Source of the DNA: Epichloe hybrida
Taxonomy: Eukaryota; Ascomycota; Sordariomycetes; Hypocreales; Clavicipitaceae
DNA: 64,000 bases
Assembly (NCBI GenBank): GCA_019022495.1
Contig: JAFEKR010000009.1
Span: 1,116,001 to 1,180,000, forward strand
Direction of reading: 5' to 3'
In this document: piece after piece, positions 11,901 through 22,930 of the stretch
How positions within the stretch are numbered: the first letter of the stretch is position 1
Layout of the letters: each line of letters begins with the position of its first letter
Notes under the pieces: generated by a model
Databases searched by the model: none
Told to the model about the DNA's origin: nothing
What the model saw: the letters and a program-made list of their open reading frames with translations, nothing else
Program-made: the position numbers and the translations under genes

Positions 11901-14900
11901 ATGCCACTAGCTAGTGGGTTTCAGACCGTATTGAGCATTGAAGAGACTTCAAATCCTGATTTGAAACTGGGAACGGCTGAAAATAGCTCGGAAAAAGCGC
12001 TGTCTTTACAATTTTGTCTTTCAAAGGAAGACGTTGACATCGCTGCCCGGTTTGACGAGGCAATCATCACCGCTGATCAAGTGCAACGAATTTTCTCTCA
12101 ATTGACGCATGTGCTTCGACAACTTCAGTCATCGCTCGAATCATCAGGTCTCTTGACAGAAATTGATACGATTAGCGATGCAGAGCTGAGGACGGTCTCA
12201 AAATGGAATGAGACGCGCTATGAGCCCATCCAGGATCTGGTGCATCAAGTCTTCTCCCGAAGAGCCCAGACAATGTCTGAAGCTGTTGCTGTCTCTTCTT
12301 GGGATGGGGAGCTCACATTTGCTCGCCTTGAAGAGCTATCGACTCGACTTGCATATAAGCTCTCGTCATTGAGCATCCAGCCTGAGGAAGTTGTGCCGAT
12401 TTATTTCGAGAAGTCGCTTTGGGTCCCAGTCTCAGCCCTAGCTGTGATGAAAGCTGGCGGTGCAGGCGTTCTGATTGACACCACGCAGCCTATTGAAAGA
12501 GCTCGCACTATCATCAGCCAAGTCAGCGCAAGGATCGTACTTGTATCTGCAGCTAATGCCGAGAGGGCATCGCAGTTCGGGGAAATGCATCTGCTCGTCG
12601 TGAACGAAGATATGATAAATACACTTCCAGAGTCAGGCACCTTGCCAGCTGCTGTTCGACCTCATAACCTTCTCTACGTCTCGTTCACATCTGGTAGTAC
12701 TGGAAAGCCAAAAGGAGCTATGATTACTCACTCCTGCTTTGCATCATCCATCAGGAACCAACAAGAAGCTCTTGGTTTCGTAGCCGGCCAACGAGTATAC
12801 GACTTTGCTTCCTACGCATTCGATGCTGCATGGTCCAACATCCTGCATTCATTGACCTCGGGTGGCTGCTTGTGTATCCCATCAGAACATCAAAGAAAGA
12901 ATTCTCTGGTTGAGTCGATTAGAAACAGCAAAGCCACCTTGATCAACGCCACTCCTACGGTCCTGCGCCATCTGGATCCTGAGCAGCTTCCTGATCTGGA
13001 ACAAGTTTTGCTGGGCGGTGAGGCCTGGGCTGAGGCTGATTTCGTCCGTTGGATCGAAACAAAAAGGTTCATAAATACGTACGGCCCGGGAGAGGGGACA
13101 ATCAAGGCATGTCTTATTCGTGCTTATCTGGGAATGGTGCCAAATACCATTGGCAAGGGGAAAGGCGTGACCACTTGGATCGTGAGAACCGATGGCTCTG
13201 GACGTCTTGCACCAATTGGAGCAGTGGGGGAGATCTGGCTCGAAGGCCCACAAGTTGCACGTGGCTACATTGCTGACGAGGCAAGAACGGCCGCGTCTTT
13301 CGTGAAGCGACCAAGATGGACCGATGAAAGCGGCCACCACAGCGGTAGCCACAGCAATTTTTATCGCACGGGTGACCTGGCTCGTTATGCAACCAACGGA
13401 GATCTCGTCTTTGTCAGTCGTGCTGATTCGCAAGTCAAGATCCGTGGTCAACGCACTGAACTTGGCGAAGTGGAACACAATGTCGAGAAGGCCTTGTCCA
13501 GCATAGGCCTCAGGGCCAAGGTTGTCGCCGATGTTTTTGCTCCGAAGGGAAATAAGAATTCCGTCCTCATCGCGTTTGTGAAGCTGGATGAGATGGGTGA
13601 TTGGGGCAAGTTGGTGGGAATCGACGACCATCTAGCAAAATTGGTTCCCGATTATATGATCCCGACGACCTATATCCCGCTAACGGAGTTCCCTTTGACT
13701 CCTACGGGTAAAATATTCCGTCGAATTCTGCGAGAAACGTGGGAGAAAAAGACACTGGAAGAACTCTTCGCAGAGGAGGCCATCAGAGTATCGACTTACA
13801 GAGCACCTACCACTGCGTCGGAAATGCTTGTGCGAGACCTGTGGGCTGAAGTCGTCCACGTTGATCCAGCGACAATTTCGGTCAATGACAACTTCTTCCG
13901 AATCGGAGGCGACTCGCTTGGGGCAATGTTACTCGTGAGCGCTGCACGCAAGCGTGACGTGGTATTCAGTGTTGCAGACATTTTCACGCACCCAAAGCTA
14001 AGCTCTCTTGCGGAATTGTTGGGAAGCAATGATTGCACCACGTCCCGATTGTTCTTCAATAATGTCGAGGCTTTCTCGTTATTGGATGGCAAATTAACTC
14101 CAAGTGAGATCAAATTCAAAGTCGCCATGCTATGCAGCATTGCAGAGGACGGTGTAGAGGACGTTTATCCCTGTACACCCTTGCAAGCTGGTTTACTTGC
14201 AGAGACGGTTCGGCGCCCTGGAGACAACGTCCTCACGGAAAAATGGAACTTTCGAAAGGACGTCGACAAGGAGCGTGTGCGTTCTGCATGGGAAAGGGTT
14301 GTACAAAATAACTCTATTCTAAGAACCAGAATAGTCGATGTCGCCGAGGGGGGGATTCTCCAAGTGGTTGTGAAGCACGAGAAGTGTCAAATTGACCAGG
14401 ACATGTTGCCACAAAGCTTCGGTCTCGGCACTCCCCTTGTCTCATATGCTCTCTCCGATACCGAATTCTCTTGGAGCATTCACCATGCCATCTACGATGG
14501 TTGGAGCATGCAACTCATTATGGAGTCCTTGTCAAAGTTCTACCACGGCGAAGCTGTCCTCAAGTCTCCTCCGTTTTGCAACTTTATTCAGTTCTGCAGG
14601 AGTCAAGACCAGTACAAAATCACCAAATTCTGGGCAAATCAATTCGATGGCTTCAACGCGCAGAGGTTTCCCGTACTCCCGTCGAAAGACTATAAACCGC
14701 GATGTGATCGACATTTCAAATTCGAGTTCTCGGATATCGCGTCCAACAGCGAGTACACCGCCGCTACCAGGATTAAACTTGCTTGGGCCATACTGTTGTC
14801 TTCCATTACGAATTCAACAGAGTCCTCATTTGGCATCACTGTGTCTGGCCGACAGGCCCCTGTAGCAGACATCGAGAGAATCACCGGGCCTACGTTTGCC

Positions 14901-17900
14901 ACAGTGCCGCTTCGTGTCAAATTGGGCAAGTCGAGGACCGTGTCAGATCTGCTGCAGCAAGTGCAAGTGCAAGCTGCAGAAATGATGCCTTTTGAGCAGG
15001 TAGGAATCCAAGACATACGGCATATGACCGACGATTGTGCTCTAGGATGCCAATTCCAATCGCACATGGTTATCCAGCCGACCGAGAAGCAGGGTGTCGC
15101 GAATAGCGTCTTTGACAAATCCGCGGCAAAAAATGGCGCGAAGGACTCAAACCCCTTTAAACTCTATGCTATTTGCCTTGATTTTACACTGAAGTCGAAT
15201 AGTATCGGGCTCTATGCTAGCCACGACTCATCTGTGTTGCCATCCACGCAATTCCAGAGGCTGATGGCTAGATATGAGAACATTTTGAGGCAAATCTCTG
15301 CCCCAGGGACGCATTGCCAAAGCCTGTCATCTATTATGACCAGCAGTTCTTCCGATCTTGAGCAAGTTTGGCAGTGGAACAAAGATGCGCTTGAACCATC
15401 GCATAGAGTAGTTCATGAAATATTCGCAGAAGTCGCGGCAAAACAGCCCCAAGCCCCAGCGGTATGTGCCTGGGATGGGGACTTCACTTACAGCCAGGTT
15501 GATGCTCTGAGCACCAAAATCGCTCACGAGCTGTTACGCTATGAGCTCGGCCGTGACGGCCAGCGCATTGTTCCTCTCCTTTTCGAAAAGTCAAAATGGA
15601 CTTCAGTCTGTCAGATCGCGGTTATGAAAGCAAATCGCACTTCAGTGGTTCTCGACGCAAAGCTTCCTGACGGCCGTTTGGAGACGGTGATGGATCTGAT
15701 GAAGCCGGGAATTGTCTTGACCTCGGTTTCACAGACGGAACGGGCACAGAAGCTGTCGTCTGCGAGTTCTCGCATCATTGTTATCAGTGATGATAACGTA
15801 GCCAACCTGCAATCGCCTAACGTTGCCACTCTACCAAAGGTCACTTCAGACACGTGGTTATACATTGTTTTCACCTCAGGTTCATCAGGCACTCCAAAGG
15901 GCGCGATAATTAGCCACTCAAATTTTGCAAGTGCTCTTAAGTATGGACAGGCAGCACTTCAGTTTAGTGCTTCTTCCAGGACCTATGACTTTGTGTCCTA
16001 CGCGTTCGATGTTTCATGGCTCAATGTGCTCTACACGCTTTGCGCAGGTGGATGCTTGTGTGTGCCATCCCAATCAGATATGCAGCTGGCACTGAAAGAG
16101 TCTGTGGCCAGTCTTCGGGCGAACACCGTCGTTTTCACTCCATCGACGAGCAAGCTCTTCTACGGGTGCGACCTCAGCGTTGTGAATTTCGGAGGCGAAA
16201 ACTTACCTCGTGATGAAATTGACTACTGGAAAGACCATGCACAAATAATTCACTCATATGGTCCGTCTGAATGCACTCCTATATCTATCAGTCATATCCT
16301 GGATCCCGATCGATCCCGAGTTGTTGTAGGAACCGGGCTGGGTTCCCGAGCGTGGATTGTAGACCCCGAAGATGGACAGTCGTTGGTGGCAGTCGGGGAT
16401 ATTGGCGAACTTTGGCTTGAGGGGCCACTGGTCGGCCAAGGCGTGAGTTCAACTTGATGCTGACATTTTCTTTTGATATCGGATTGCTTAGCTAATGGTT
16501 GTCCCTGATTCATTGCAGTATATGAACGATCCTGACAAGACTGCATCGTCCTTTGTAGAAAACCCCGAGTGGCTGGTTCATGGCACCAGTAGCATTCCTG
16601 GCAGAAGGGGCCGGACGTACCGTACGGGTGATCTCGTTCGGTATGAAGAAGATGGTCATATTGAGTTTATCGGCCGCAAAGATGCACAGATCAAAATTCG
16701 TGGCCAGCGGGTAGAGCTTGAGGAAATCGAGCATCACGTCCACAAGGCTGTCGGCGAGGGCGTGGCGGCTGAAGTCATTGTGGATATAGTCAAACCAGCT
16801 GATGCTACAGACACGGTGCTCGTTGCTTTCATCAAGCTCTCTGATGAAAACTTTCTCGCGGGCTCTGTTGAGGCGCAAGAGTATGTTGGACGGCTTGCTA
16901 CTGCTGTTGCTGCTCGGCTCTCCCCAGTACTGCCAAGCTACATGGTTCCCAATGGGTACCTGCTGGTGGACAATATTCCCTGCACCACGTCACAGAAGAT
17001 TGATCGAGGAGCGTTGCGCAAGCATGCCATGACACTGAGCAAGAAAATCCTTCTGCCCGTCCGCAAGGCGCTTGGACGGTCCCCTAGCACTCCGGATGAG
17101 GTGAAGCTGCACGCACTTGTCGCTCATGTGTTATCGTGGAATGAGGGGTCTTTCGGCATGGACGCCAGCTTCATTCAACTGGGTGGAGATTCTATTGGGG
17201 CTATGAGACTTGCCTCAATAGCTAGAGAATCTGGCTTTGAGTTTAGCGTTGCGGAAATTCTGACCAGAGACCGCATTGCGGATCTTCTCGCGGTGAAGAC
17301 ACAGGCCGACAAGAGTGAGAAAGAGTGGTCGCGATACAGCTTGCTAGGCACTGAAGACGTCGAGAATTTGATCAACACAGCCATCATTCCGCACGTATCG
17401 CCCGGATATGATCATGTTATTGACGTTATGCCTGCCACAGATATGCAAGTTACATATATCATGGAGAATCTTGAGGTCCCACGACGATCCTGGTTGTACA
17501 GCTGCATCGACTTTGAGAAAATTGAAGACCTGAGTCGCTTGATTTGGAGTTGTGAGCAGCTGGTCAAGCATTGCGACATCTATCGGACTGTCTTTGTTCG
17601 GTCTGGAGAAACATACCTGCAGGCTGTTTTAGACACTTGGGACACGGCTGTCAATATCGCCGACGAGGTCGCCGAGGTGAACGCGTTCGTCGAGCAGTTG
17701 GCAGAACAAGAACTTCAGTTGCCTCTTTCCTTGGCAGAGCCTCTGGCCAAATTCCACTTCGTTCAAGGTCAGAACGGCAGGGCCAAGTTGGTGTTCAGCA
17801 TGTCACACGCTGTTTATGATGCTCTCAGCTTTGACACAACTTTGTCACTCTTGGCCGACATATATCACGGTGCCCAACCCAATGTCACAAACTTTGACGA

Positions 17901-18618
17901 GTACATTTACCGCTCTTACTCCCGCAAATCAGAAGATGGTGCTTACTGGCGGGATATTCTACGGGGCTCATCACTCACACACTTTCCGAGCTCAAGATCA
18001 GAGCTGGAGAGGGATGCACCTCTCGTAATTGAGCGTGATATCGCCGTGTCAAAGCCGCCAAAGGGAGTCACACAATCCTCTTTGTTCACCTTTGCTTGTG
18101 CAAAAGCCCTTAGTCACATGACTGGATCACAAGATGTCGTCTTCGGCCGCGTCGTGTCCGGCCGCGCATCCGACCCGTCCTTTCAGAAGGTGGTCGGCCC
18201 TTGCCTAAATCGCTTACCGGTGCGTGTCGATTTCTCGCAGGACCAGTCTAGAAATGAGCTCCTCGAGAACTTGCAACAGCAATCTCTTGACAGTATTCCC
18301 CACGAGATGATTGGATTGTCTGACATTGCAAAGCATTGTACAAGCTGGCCCGGCAACGCGATGGACTTCCCGTTCTGGATCCAGTATCAGAACGTCAGCG
18401 AGAGCCCGTCACTCGGTATACCTGGCGCGAACGGAGGCTTGACTAGCTTAAATGTCTGGAAGAAAGTTCCTATAAATGCTCGCTTCTTGCAAGTGTTTGC
18501 ACAGCAAGATGGTGTCGACAAGCTCAGTGTTAGAGTGATTGCAGGGCCTGGGCATGAGATTGGTTTGCTTTCAGAGCTGATGACTATAGTGTGTATGGAA
18601 TTGGGAATGCAGGAGTAA
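5981..18618 (+). CDS. Three-module NRPS: (halfC)-A-T-E-C-(halfC)-A-T-C-A-T-CT; one-base frameshift in E
   Basis: A cytosolic assembly-line enzyme that should build a tripeptide. Exons are 5981-11232, 11292-16442 and 16519-18618, with GT-AG introns of 59 and 76 nt, giving about 4167 residues if the frameshift is corrected. Corrected residue positions: a half-C domain with a Ser/Asp-rich insert (1-280); A1 (FTSGSTGTPKG at 444); T1 (LGGDS, Ser about 869); E (HHVVMDLVSW about 1050, EGHGR); C1 (NHALIDA about 1523, first His replaced); a second half-C; A2 (FTSGSTGKPKG about 2216); T2 (IGGDS about 2626); C2 (HHAIYDG about 2815); A3 (FTSGSSGTPKG about 3278, split by intron 2); T3 (LGGDS about 3693); a terminal C with SHAVYDALS (about 3897), fitting the fungal CT signature SHxxxDxxS. 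In the E domain the frame breaks between 9755 and 9760 and one base is missing. Residue 1 should become D. A-domain substrates were not predicted. Confidence 0.85.
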
Positions 18619-19266
18619 GGATTGAGAAATGTACGCCATTGCTATGGCTCTATCGCGGCCGAAGTATTTCTCGACGGTAATCTCTCGCAAAAAAAAGTAG
18701 GAATAGAACATGACAAGCTTCAGAATAATCAAAAGAAGCACGCCCGTCCAAGAGATAAATATGAGCAGTCTATTGCATTCAATAGCAGCTTTTGCTCATG
18801 TAGTAGCCATACACACAATTTTTATTTGGTATCAATTCACCCTTTCAAAGGTGTTTTCTACCGATTCTTGGCCTGATTTAAATTCCCAAGAACGCGTGGT
18901 GGGTCGCGTGGGAAGCAGTTTATTCAGGCCGGAATCCAAGGTCTTGATGGACGCTTGAATAACGCGCGAATTAGACGTTATAGGGCTATTAAAAGATTGA
19001 GGGACCGAGCACATCTTTTGCATCAAAAGACAGCATTAAAGTAGTTGCCCCATACAAGTCCATATACAACTTGTACCGTGCAAAAACAGTGTAAGTGTAG
19101 ACTTTGCACCGGCTCGTGGATCAGACCCTAAATAAATGCGCATAGCCGCGTTTTTGAATACGCATACTGCGTTAGTCCTAATCGAGATTAACAGTCCGCC
19201 CTCCTGCAAACTCTCGGATCATCAAGACCCGCCGTCTGCACGGAAACCGCCTGATACAAGACCAGC
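18619..19266. other. Intergenic; NRPS 3' end and promoter of the next gene
   Basis: This 648-bp gap has only short frames and no motif I recognise. It should contain the NRPS polyadenylation region and the promoter of the downstream phosphatase. Confidence 0.5.
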
Positions 19267-20412
19267 ATGTCCCACGGCCACGTCTTCGCAGCATCGGTAT
19301 TCTTTGCCGCCACTCTATTCACCATCCTAACCTGTCTACCATATCTACCCGCGACACCATGGCCCTCACTCGCCGCGCCGACGCAGGGCCAGTCCATCGA
19401 CACAACCCCTACGGCGCACGGAAGAATCCGCCGTCCCAAGATGGACGACCTCACTCTCACCGCCAGCATCCCGCAAACATACCTGCCCACCACCCATAAC
19501 GAGCGACGACTCATCGTCATCGGCGACATCCACGGCATGAACACAGAGCTAGGACACCTCCTGGACGAAGCGCGGTACGACTCGTCCCGTGATCACGTCG
19601 TCACGCTAGGCGACATGGTCAACAAGGGTCCCGACTCAAAGGGCGTCCTGGCAAGACTCATGGCCATGAATGCGAGTGCCGTCCGGGGCAATCACGAAGA
19701 TGACCTTCTCCTGGCCCTCAAAGAGTACAACAGTCGTGCGGCGCCCAACCAGGATGGCGACGATCCCCCCAGCGTCATCGAGATGCGCCCGCGGAACAAG
19801 AAGATTCTCAAAGTCGCCAAGACGTTGAGCCCCGAACAAGTGGAGTGGCTTTCCGGCCTGCCAGTCATACTGAAGGCCAAGGCGTTGCAGTTGTACTTTG
19901 TCCACGGCGGATTAGTCCCTGGTGTGCGATTGGCAAGGCAAGATCCATGGGCTGTAATGAACATGCGCACGCTCTTGTATCCAAGCGAGGAACTTCGTCG
20001 GAACGCAGAGAGTGCACCAGACTCGGGCTCGGGCTCGGATTCGCTACTCGAAGACGAACGAGGTGTGGGTCCGGGCCAAGAGGAAGAAGATGAGGCAGAT
20101 GACGTAGGTCACGACGATGTGGATGCCCGTAAAGTCGTTGCTATTCCCATCGACGGCCACTCCGGCGAGAAGTGGACCAAAGCCTGGGACCGATACATGA
20201 AGCATCGTGCGAAATCAGCCCGCCGGACAGTCATGTACGGACATGACGCTCGGAGAGGGTTCACAGAGGGCAAACACACGGTTGGATTGGACTCGGGCTG
20301 CGTGAGGGGCGGCTCTCTTACCGGTCTTATTGTCCGGTCGGACGCCAAACGTGGCTTTCGTTACACCAGGATCCAAGTCCCGTGTAAGCATTTCTTGCGA
20401 AAGGACGATTAG
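19267..20412 (+). CDS. Ppn2-like vacuolar metallophosphatase (PPP superfamily)
   Basis: A 381-residue single-exon protein with the calcineurin-like phosphoesterase signature in order: GDIHG (about 87), GDMVNKGPDS (about 115), GNHED (about 141), VHGGLVPG (about 213), YGHDARRGF (about 324) and a C-terminal LDSGCVRGG. These supply the two-metal site. A hydrophobic stretch at residues 6-25 looks like a signal anchor, which matches yeast Ppn2, a zinc-dependent vacuolar endopolyphosphatase. The resemblance suggests cleavage of inorganic polyphosphate, but a protein-phosphatase role cannot be excluded. An acidic Ser/Glu/Asp-rich insert (about 245-290) separates the last motifs. Codon use and base composition resemble the NRPS block. 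Nothing ties it to peptide biosynthesis; it probably marks the right end of the cluster. Confidence 0.8.
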   Translation: MSHGHVFAASVFFAATLFTILTCLPYLPATPWPSLAAPTQGQSIDTTPTAHGRIRRPKMDDLTLTASIPQTYLPTTHNERRLIVIGDIHGMNTELGHLLDEARYDSSRDHVVTLGDMVNKGPDSKGVLARLMAMNASAVRGNHEDDLLLALKEYNSRAAPNQDGDDPPSVIEMRPRNKKILKVAKTLSPEQVEWLSGLPVILKAKALQLYFVHGGLVPGVRLARQDPWAVMNMRTLLYPSEELRRNAESAPDSGSGSDSLLEDERGVGPGQEEEDEADDVGHDDVDARKVVAIPIDGHSGEKWTKAWDRYMKHRAKSARRTVMYGHDARRGFTEGKHTVGLDSGCVRGGSLTGLIVRSDAKRGFRYTRIQVPCKHFLRKDD

Positions 20413-21066
20413 GCCCCGGAGAGGAAGCTCGATGGACGTAACCTCGTTAGTTGCTTTTTCAGTAGAAGCGACAAAAGACTGGGTGACCGTTTTGATACCT
20501 GATACCCCTTGGTTGTGATTAGGACGTCTCTTTTTTTTTTTTTTTTTTTTTGGTAGCGACTTCATTTCCTTAGACCTGCCAACCAACATGATACATGCTA
20601 GGTAGCACGTACTCTCGGCTTAACCGTCAGGTTAGTCTAACAGGGACCCAGGACTTATCAGCCATTCGGGGCATGTTTGTCTCAATAAAGTGCCTTTGAT
20701 CCCATGACAACATATTTCTTTGCCTGTTTGAAGTCCACCATCCTTGGTAGTATCTTTGCTGCGCTCGCATTCTTACGCATACGTCGTTGTTAGGAGTAAC
20801 TCGGCAAGCTACTACGTGACTGGGCAAGCTTGTGATTGGAAACTGGGGCATACGGCCTATGTAATGGAACCCCTTACGTTAGAAAACAGCAGCTTTCGCA
20901 TCTAGTTTGCAGGAATCAACAACTCAACAGACACTCTCTCAACCCGTTTACTATCGCAACAAACCCGCTGCATTAGCCGTTGTTACGGTGCAGCCCAGGG
21001 GACCATCGCGGATGTCCGCGCCCATACGCACGGGTGTAAGCCTAATCCCGTTACGCTTCGCAAAAG
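20413..21066. other. Intergenic, last GC-normal stretch; contains a T21 run
   Basis: No gene is recognised. A run of 21 T lies at 20531-20551. Base composition stays ordinary up to about 21060 and then changes abruptly. Confidence 0.55.
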
Positions 21067-21149
21067 AATACGTATTAAACAAGTCATCTTAAACCTAGCA
21101 GTACATGTGTCAATTGGACAAGTAAAGGATGACTTGTTTAATGCGTATT
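21067..21149. repeat. 22-bp inverted repeat at the isochore boundary
   Basis: Left arm 21067-21088 (AATACGTATTAAACAAG then TCATC) pairs with right arm 21128-21149, with one mismatch, across a 39-bp spacer. It lies at the switch from gene-type to AT-rich DNA. It could be a small palindromic element, a transposon remnant footprint or a hairpin. Confidence 0.75.
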
Positions 21150-21467
21150 ACCCCTGAAGTTGTACCAAAAGATATTAGGTAGTAATAATAGTTAATTACG
21201 CTCTACTCTAGCTAGGGTTACCTAATAATTACTACTACTTTAATTTACCCTTAATTACCTAAGCTAATCTCTTACTTAATAGGCTAAGGGAGATATTTTA
21301 TTAGTATTAACCCTAGTACCTAAAACTTTCTACTATAATACTTTATTTTTCTTTAAATTAATATAATTCTTTATTCCTTATTAAGCTAAGTCCTAAGTAT
21401 TTAATCTAAGGGATTATACTTAATACTAGTACTATAAGGAAATTAAGTATAGGAAAGGTATAAGTAA

Positions 21468-21495
21468 AGGTGTTAGAACAAAGGTAATATTAATC
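21468..21495 (+). mobile_element. 5' tip of a 288-bp copia LTR
   Basis: The segment TGTTAGAACAAAGGTAATAT followed by TAATC matches the beginning of the LTR at 47991. It stops where a 202-bp Gypsy LTR begins (21496), so it was probably cut by that insertion or by a rearrangement. Confidence 0.6.
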
Positions 21496-22179
21496 TGCAA
21501 GGCCTTACTTATAACACTAGCGCGCTAGCGTACTACTAGGCAAGCGTACTATGCCCTAAGGCTAGGTTTACGTAATACTAGTAAGTTACTAGCTATAAGC
21601 TCGTAACTTATATATATAATATACTTAAACTTAGTAAGCTTTAGTTAATATATAAGTATTTCTATATTTTTTACTTAGCTATTTTTTTATTTTTATAATT
21701 CTAAACCTTTTCTTACTAATTACCTAAGAATAATATAAAAAGAAAAACTACTTAATTTACTAAAGTAATATTATATATTCCTTAGGATTTACTAAATAAA
21801 GGCAATACTATAGCTAATAATATACTATATTTTATAAAAACTTTATTTCAAACTAAATCCTTTACTATAAAAGTAAAAAAAATAGTAATTTAAAAGTAAA
21901 TCACTTATTTTAAGTAACTTAAAAAACTATAAAAATAAAAATAAAAACTTACTAACTTATTATAACTTTATAAAAAAAAGCTAATAAAAAAAGGTTAAAA
22001 AACTAGTATATTTTTAAGTTTTAGTAATTAAGAAATTCAAGGTTTAAAATATTATAAAACTCTAATACTTTATAAACTTATAAAAGTATAAGATATAGCT
22101 AAATAACCTTAATTATACCTTTAAAAAAAGTATAGAAAAAGTACTATTATAATAACTAAAAAATTCTTTTTATACTTAA
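21496..22179 (+). mobile_element. Gypsy 202-bp LTR plus untranslated leader (fragment)
   Basis: 21496-21697 is one of six 202-bp LTR copies in the window (others at 41484, 45005, 51044, 57442 and 60337). It is heavily RIP-mutated. The following 480 bp match the leader after the LTRs at 51044 and 60337. The copy is cut at 22180 by a reversed 288-bp LTR. Confidence 0.8.
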
Positions 22180-22350
22180 TGTTAGTTTTCACAGGGTATT
22201 GAACTCAATATAATAAGGTTGTGAGCCCGAAGAATAGTATTATTATTGATTATCTATTCTAGGCTACGTTATGTGTGTGTAGAAAAGAGAAGTTAAATAC
22301 TAGTAGCTATAATAAAAGAAGGGAAAGGGGTTATGTATTTATAGCCTTAT

Positions 22351-22608
22351 TATTGGATGCACCAAGGTCCTGCGCAGGTAATAAATCCCGTATAAATTCG
22401 AAGTCAATAATAGATAGTTAGCTAGCTAGGAAAGAGAGAGAAGAGAGGGAAAGTCTAGATGCTAGAAAAGTAGGCGAAATCCATATATAGGGCACAAAAG
22501 GGGGTGGCGAATTAATGTAGCTAATCGCATCGCGTGCATTGCGCTAGACCTATAATTAGTCTGGTCTTTAGCTACGATTAAACTAATAAAGATCTAAAGG
22601 AATTAATA
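22351..22608 (-). repeat. Copia A 3' LTR (258 bp)
   Basis: Aligns along its whole length with 28831-29088. The terminal TG/CA has decayed by transitions: the plus strand starts TATTGGATGC and ends AATTAATA. Confidence 0.9.
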
Positions 22609-22839
22609 CTAGCAATCTCTCTTTTTCCTTTATGGCTAAAGAGCTTAAAAACGTAGTAAAAATTAGATTAAAGGAAAGTGTATACTAGTAAATCCCTTAA
22701 TAGGAATCCGCTACTCTAATTAGCTATCGCGGTATTAGTTAATTAGATTAATCTATTATTCCTTGCCTAAGCTCCTATCCCTTAATATCGCGGGTCTCTT
22801 TACCTATCCTTTAATATAAATCGTTAATTCGTTTAAATT

Positions 22840-22930
22840 AATCAAAGAGGAAAGTAATGAATTTAGTAATGCTTTTGTTATCACATCCGCCAGATTATCG
22901 TTACCATTAATCCATCTAACTTCGTAGATC
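22840..22930 (-). pseudogene. Copia A RNase H C-terminal remnant
   Basis: On the minus strand this short stretch reads VRWINGNDNLADVITKAL, the conserved end of the copia RNase H domain. The remainder of gag-pol upstream on this strand is too decayed for me to delimit domains. Confidence 0.75.

Noticed and set aside
6307..17571. Many minus-strand and out-of-frame open frames across the NRPS
   Set aside because: They overlap the recognised NRPS domains and have no motifs of their own; they are reading-frame shadows.
18883..18915. A hairpin or regulatory palindrome (TTCCCAAGAACGCG and CGCGTGGGAA)
   Set aside because: The arms match over only about ten bases with an interruption; too weak to call.
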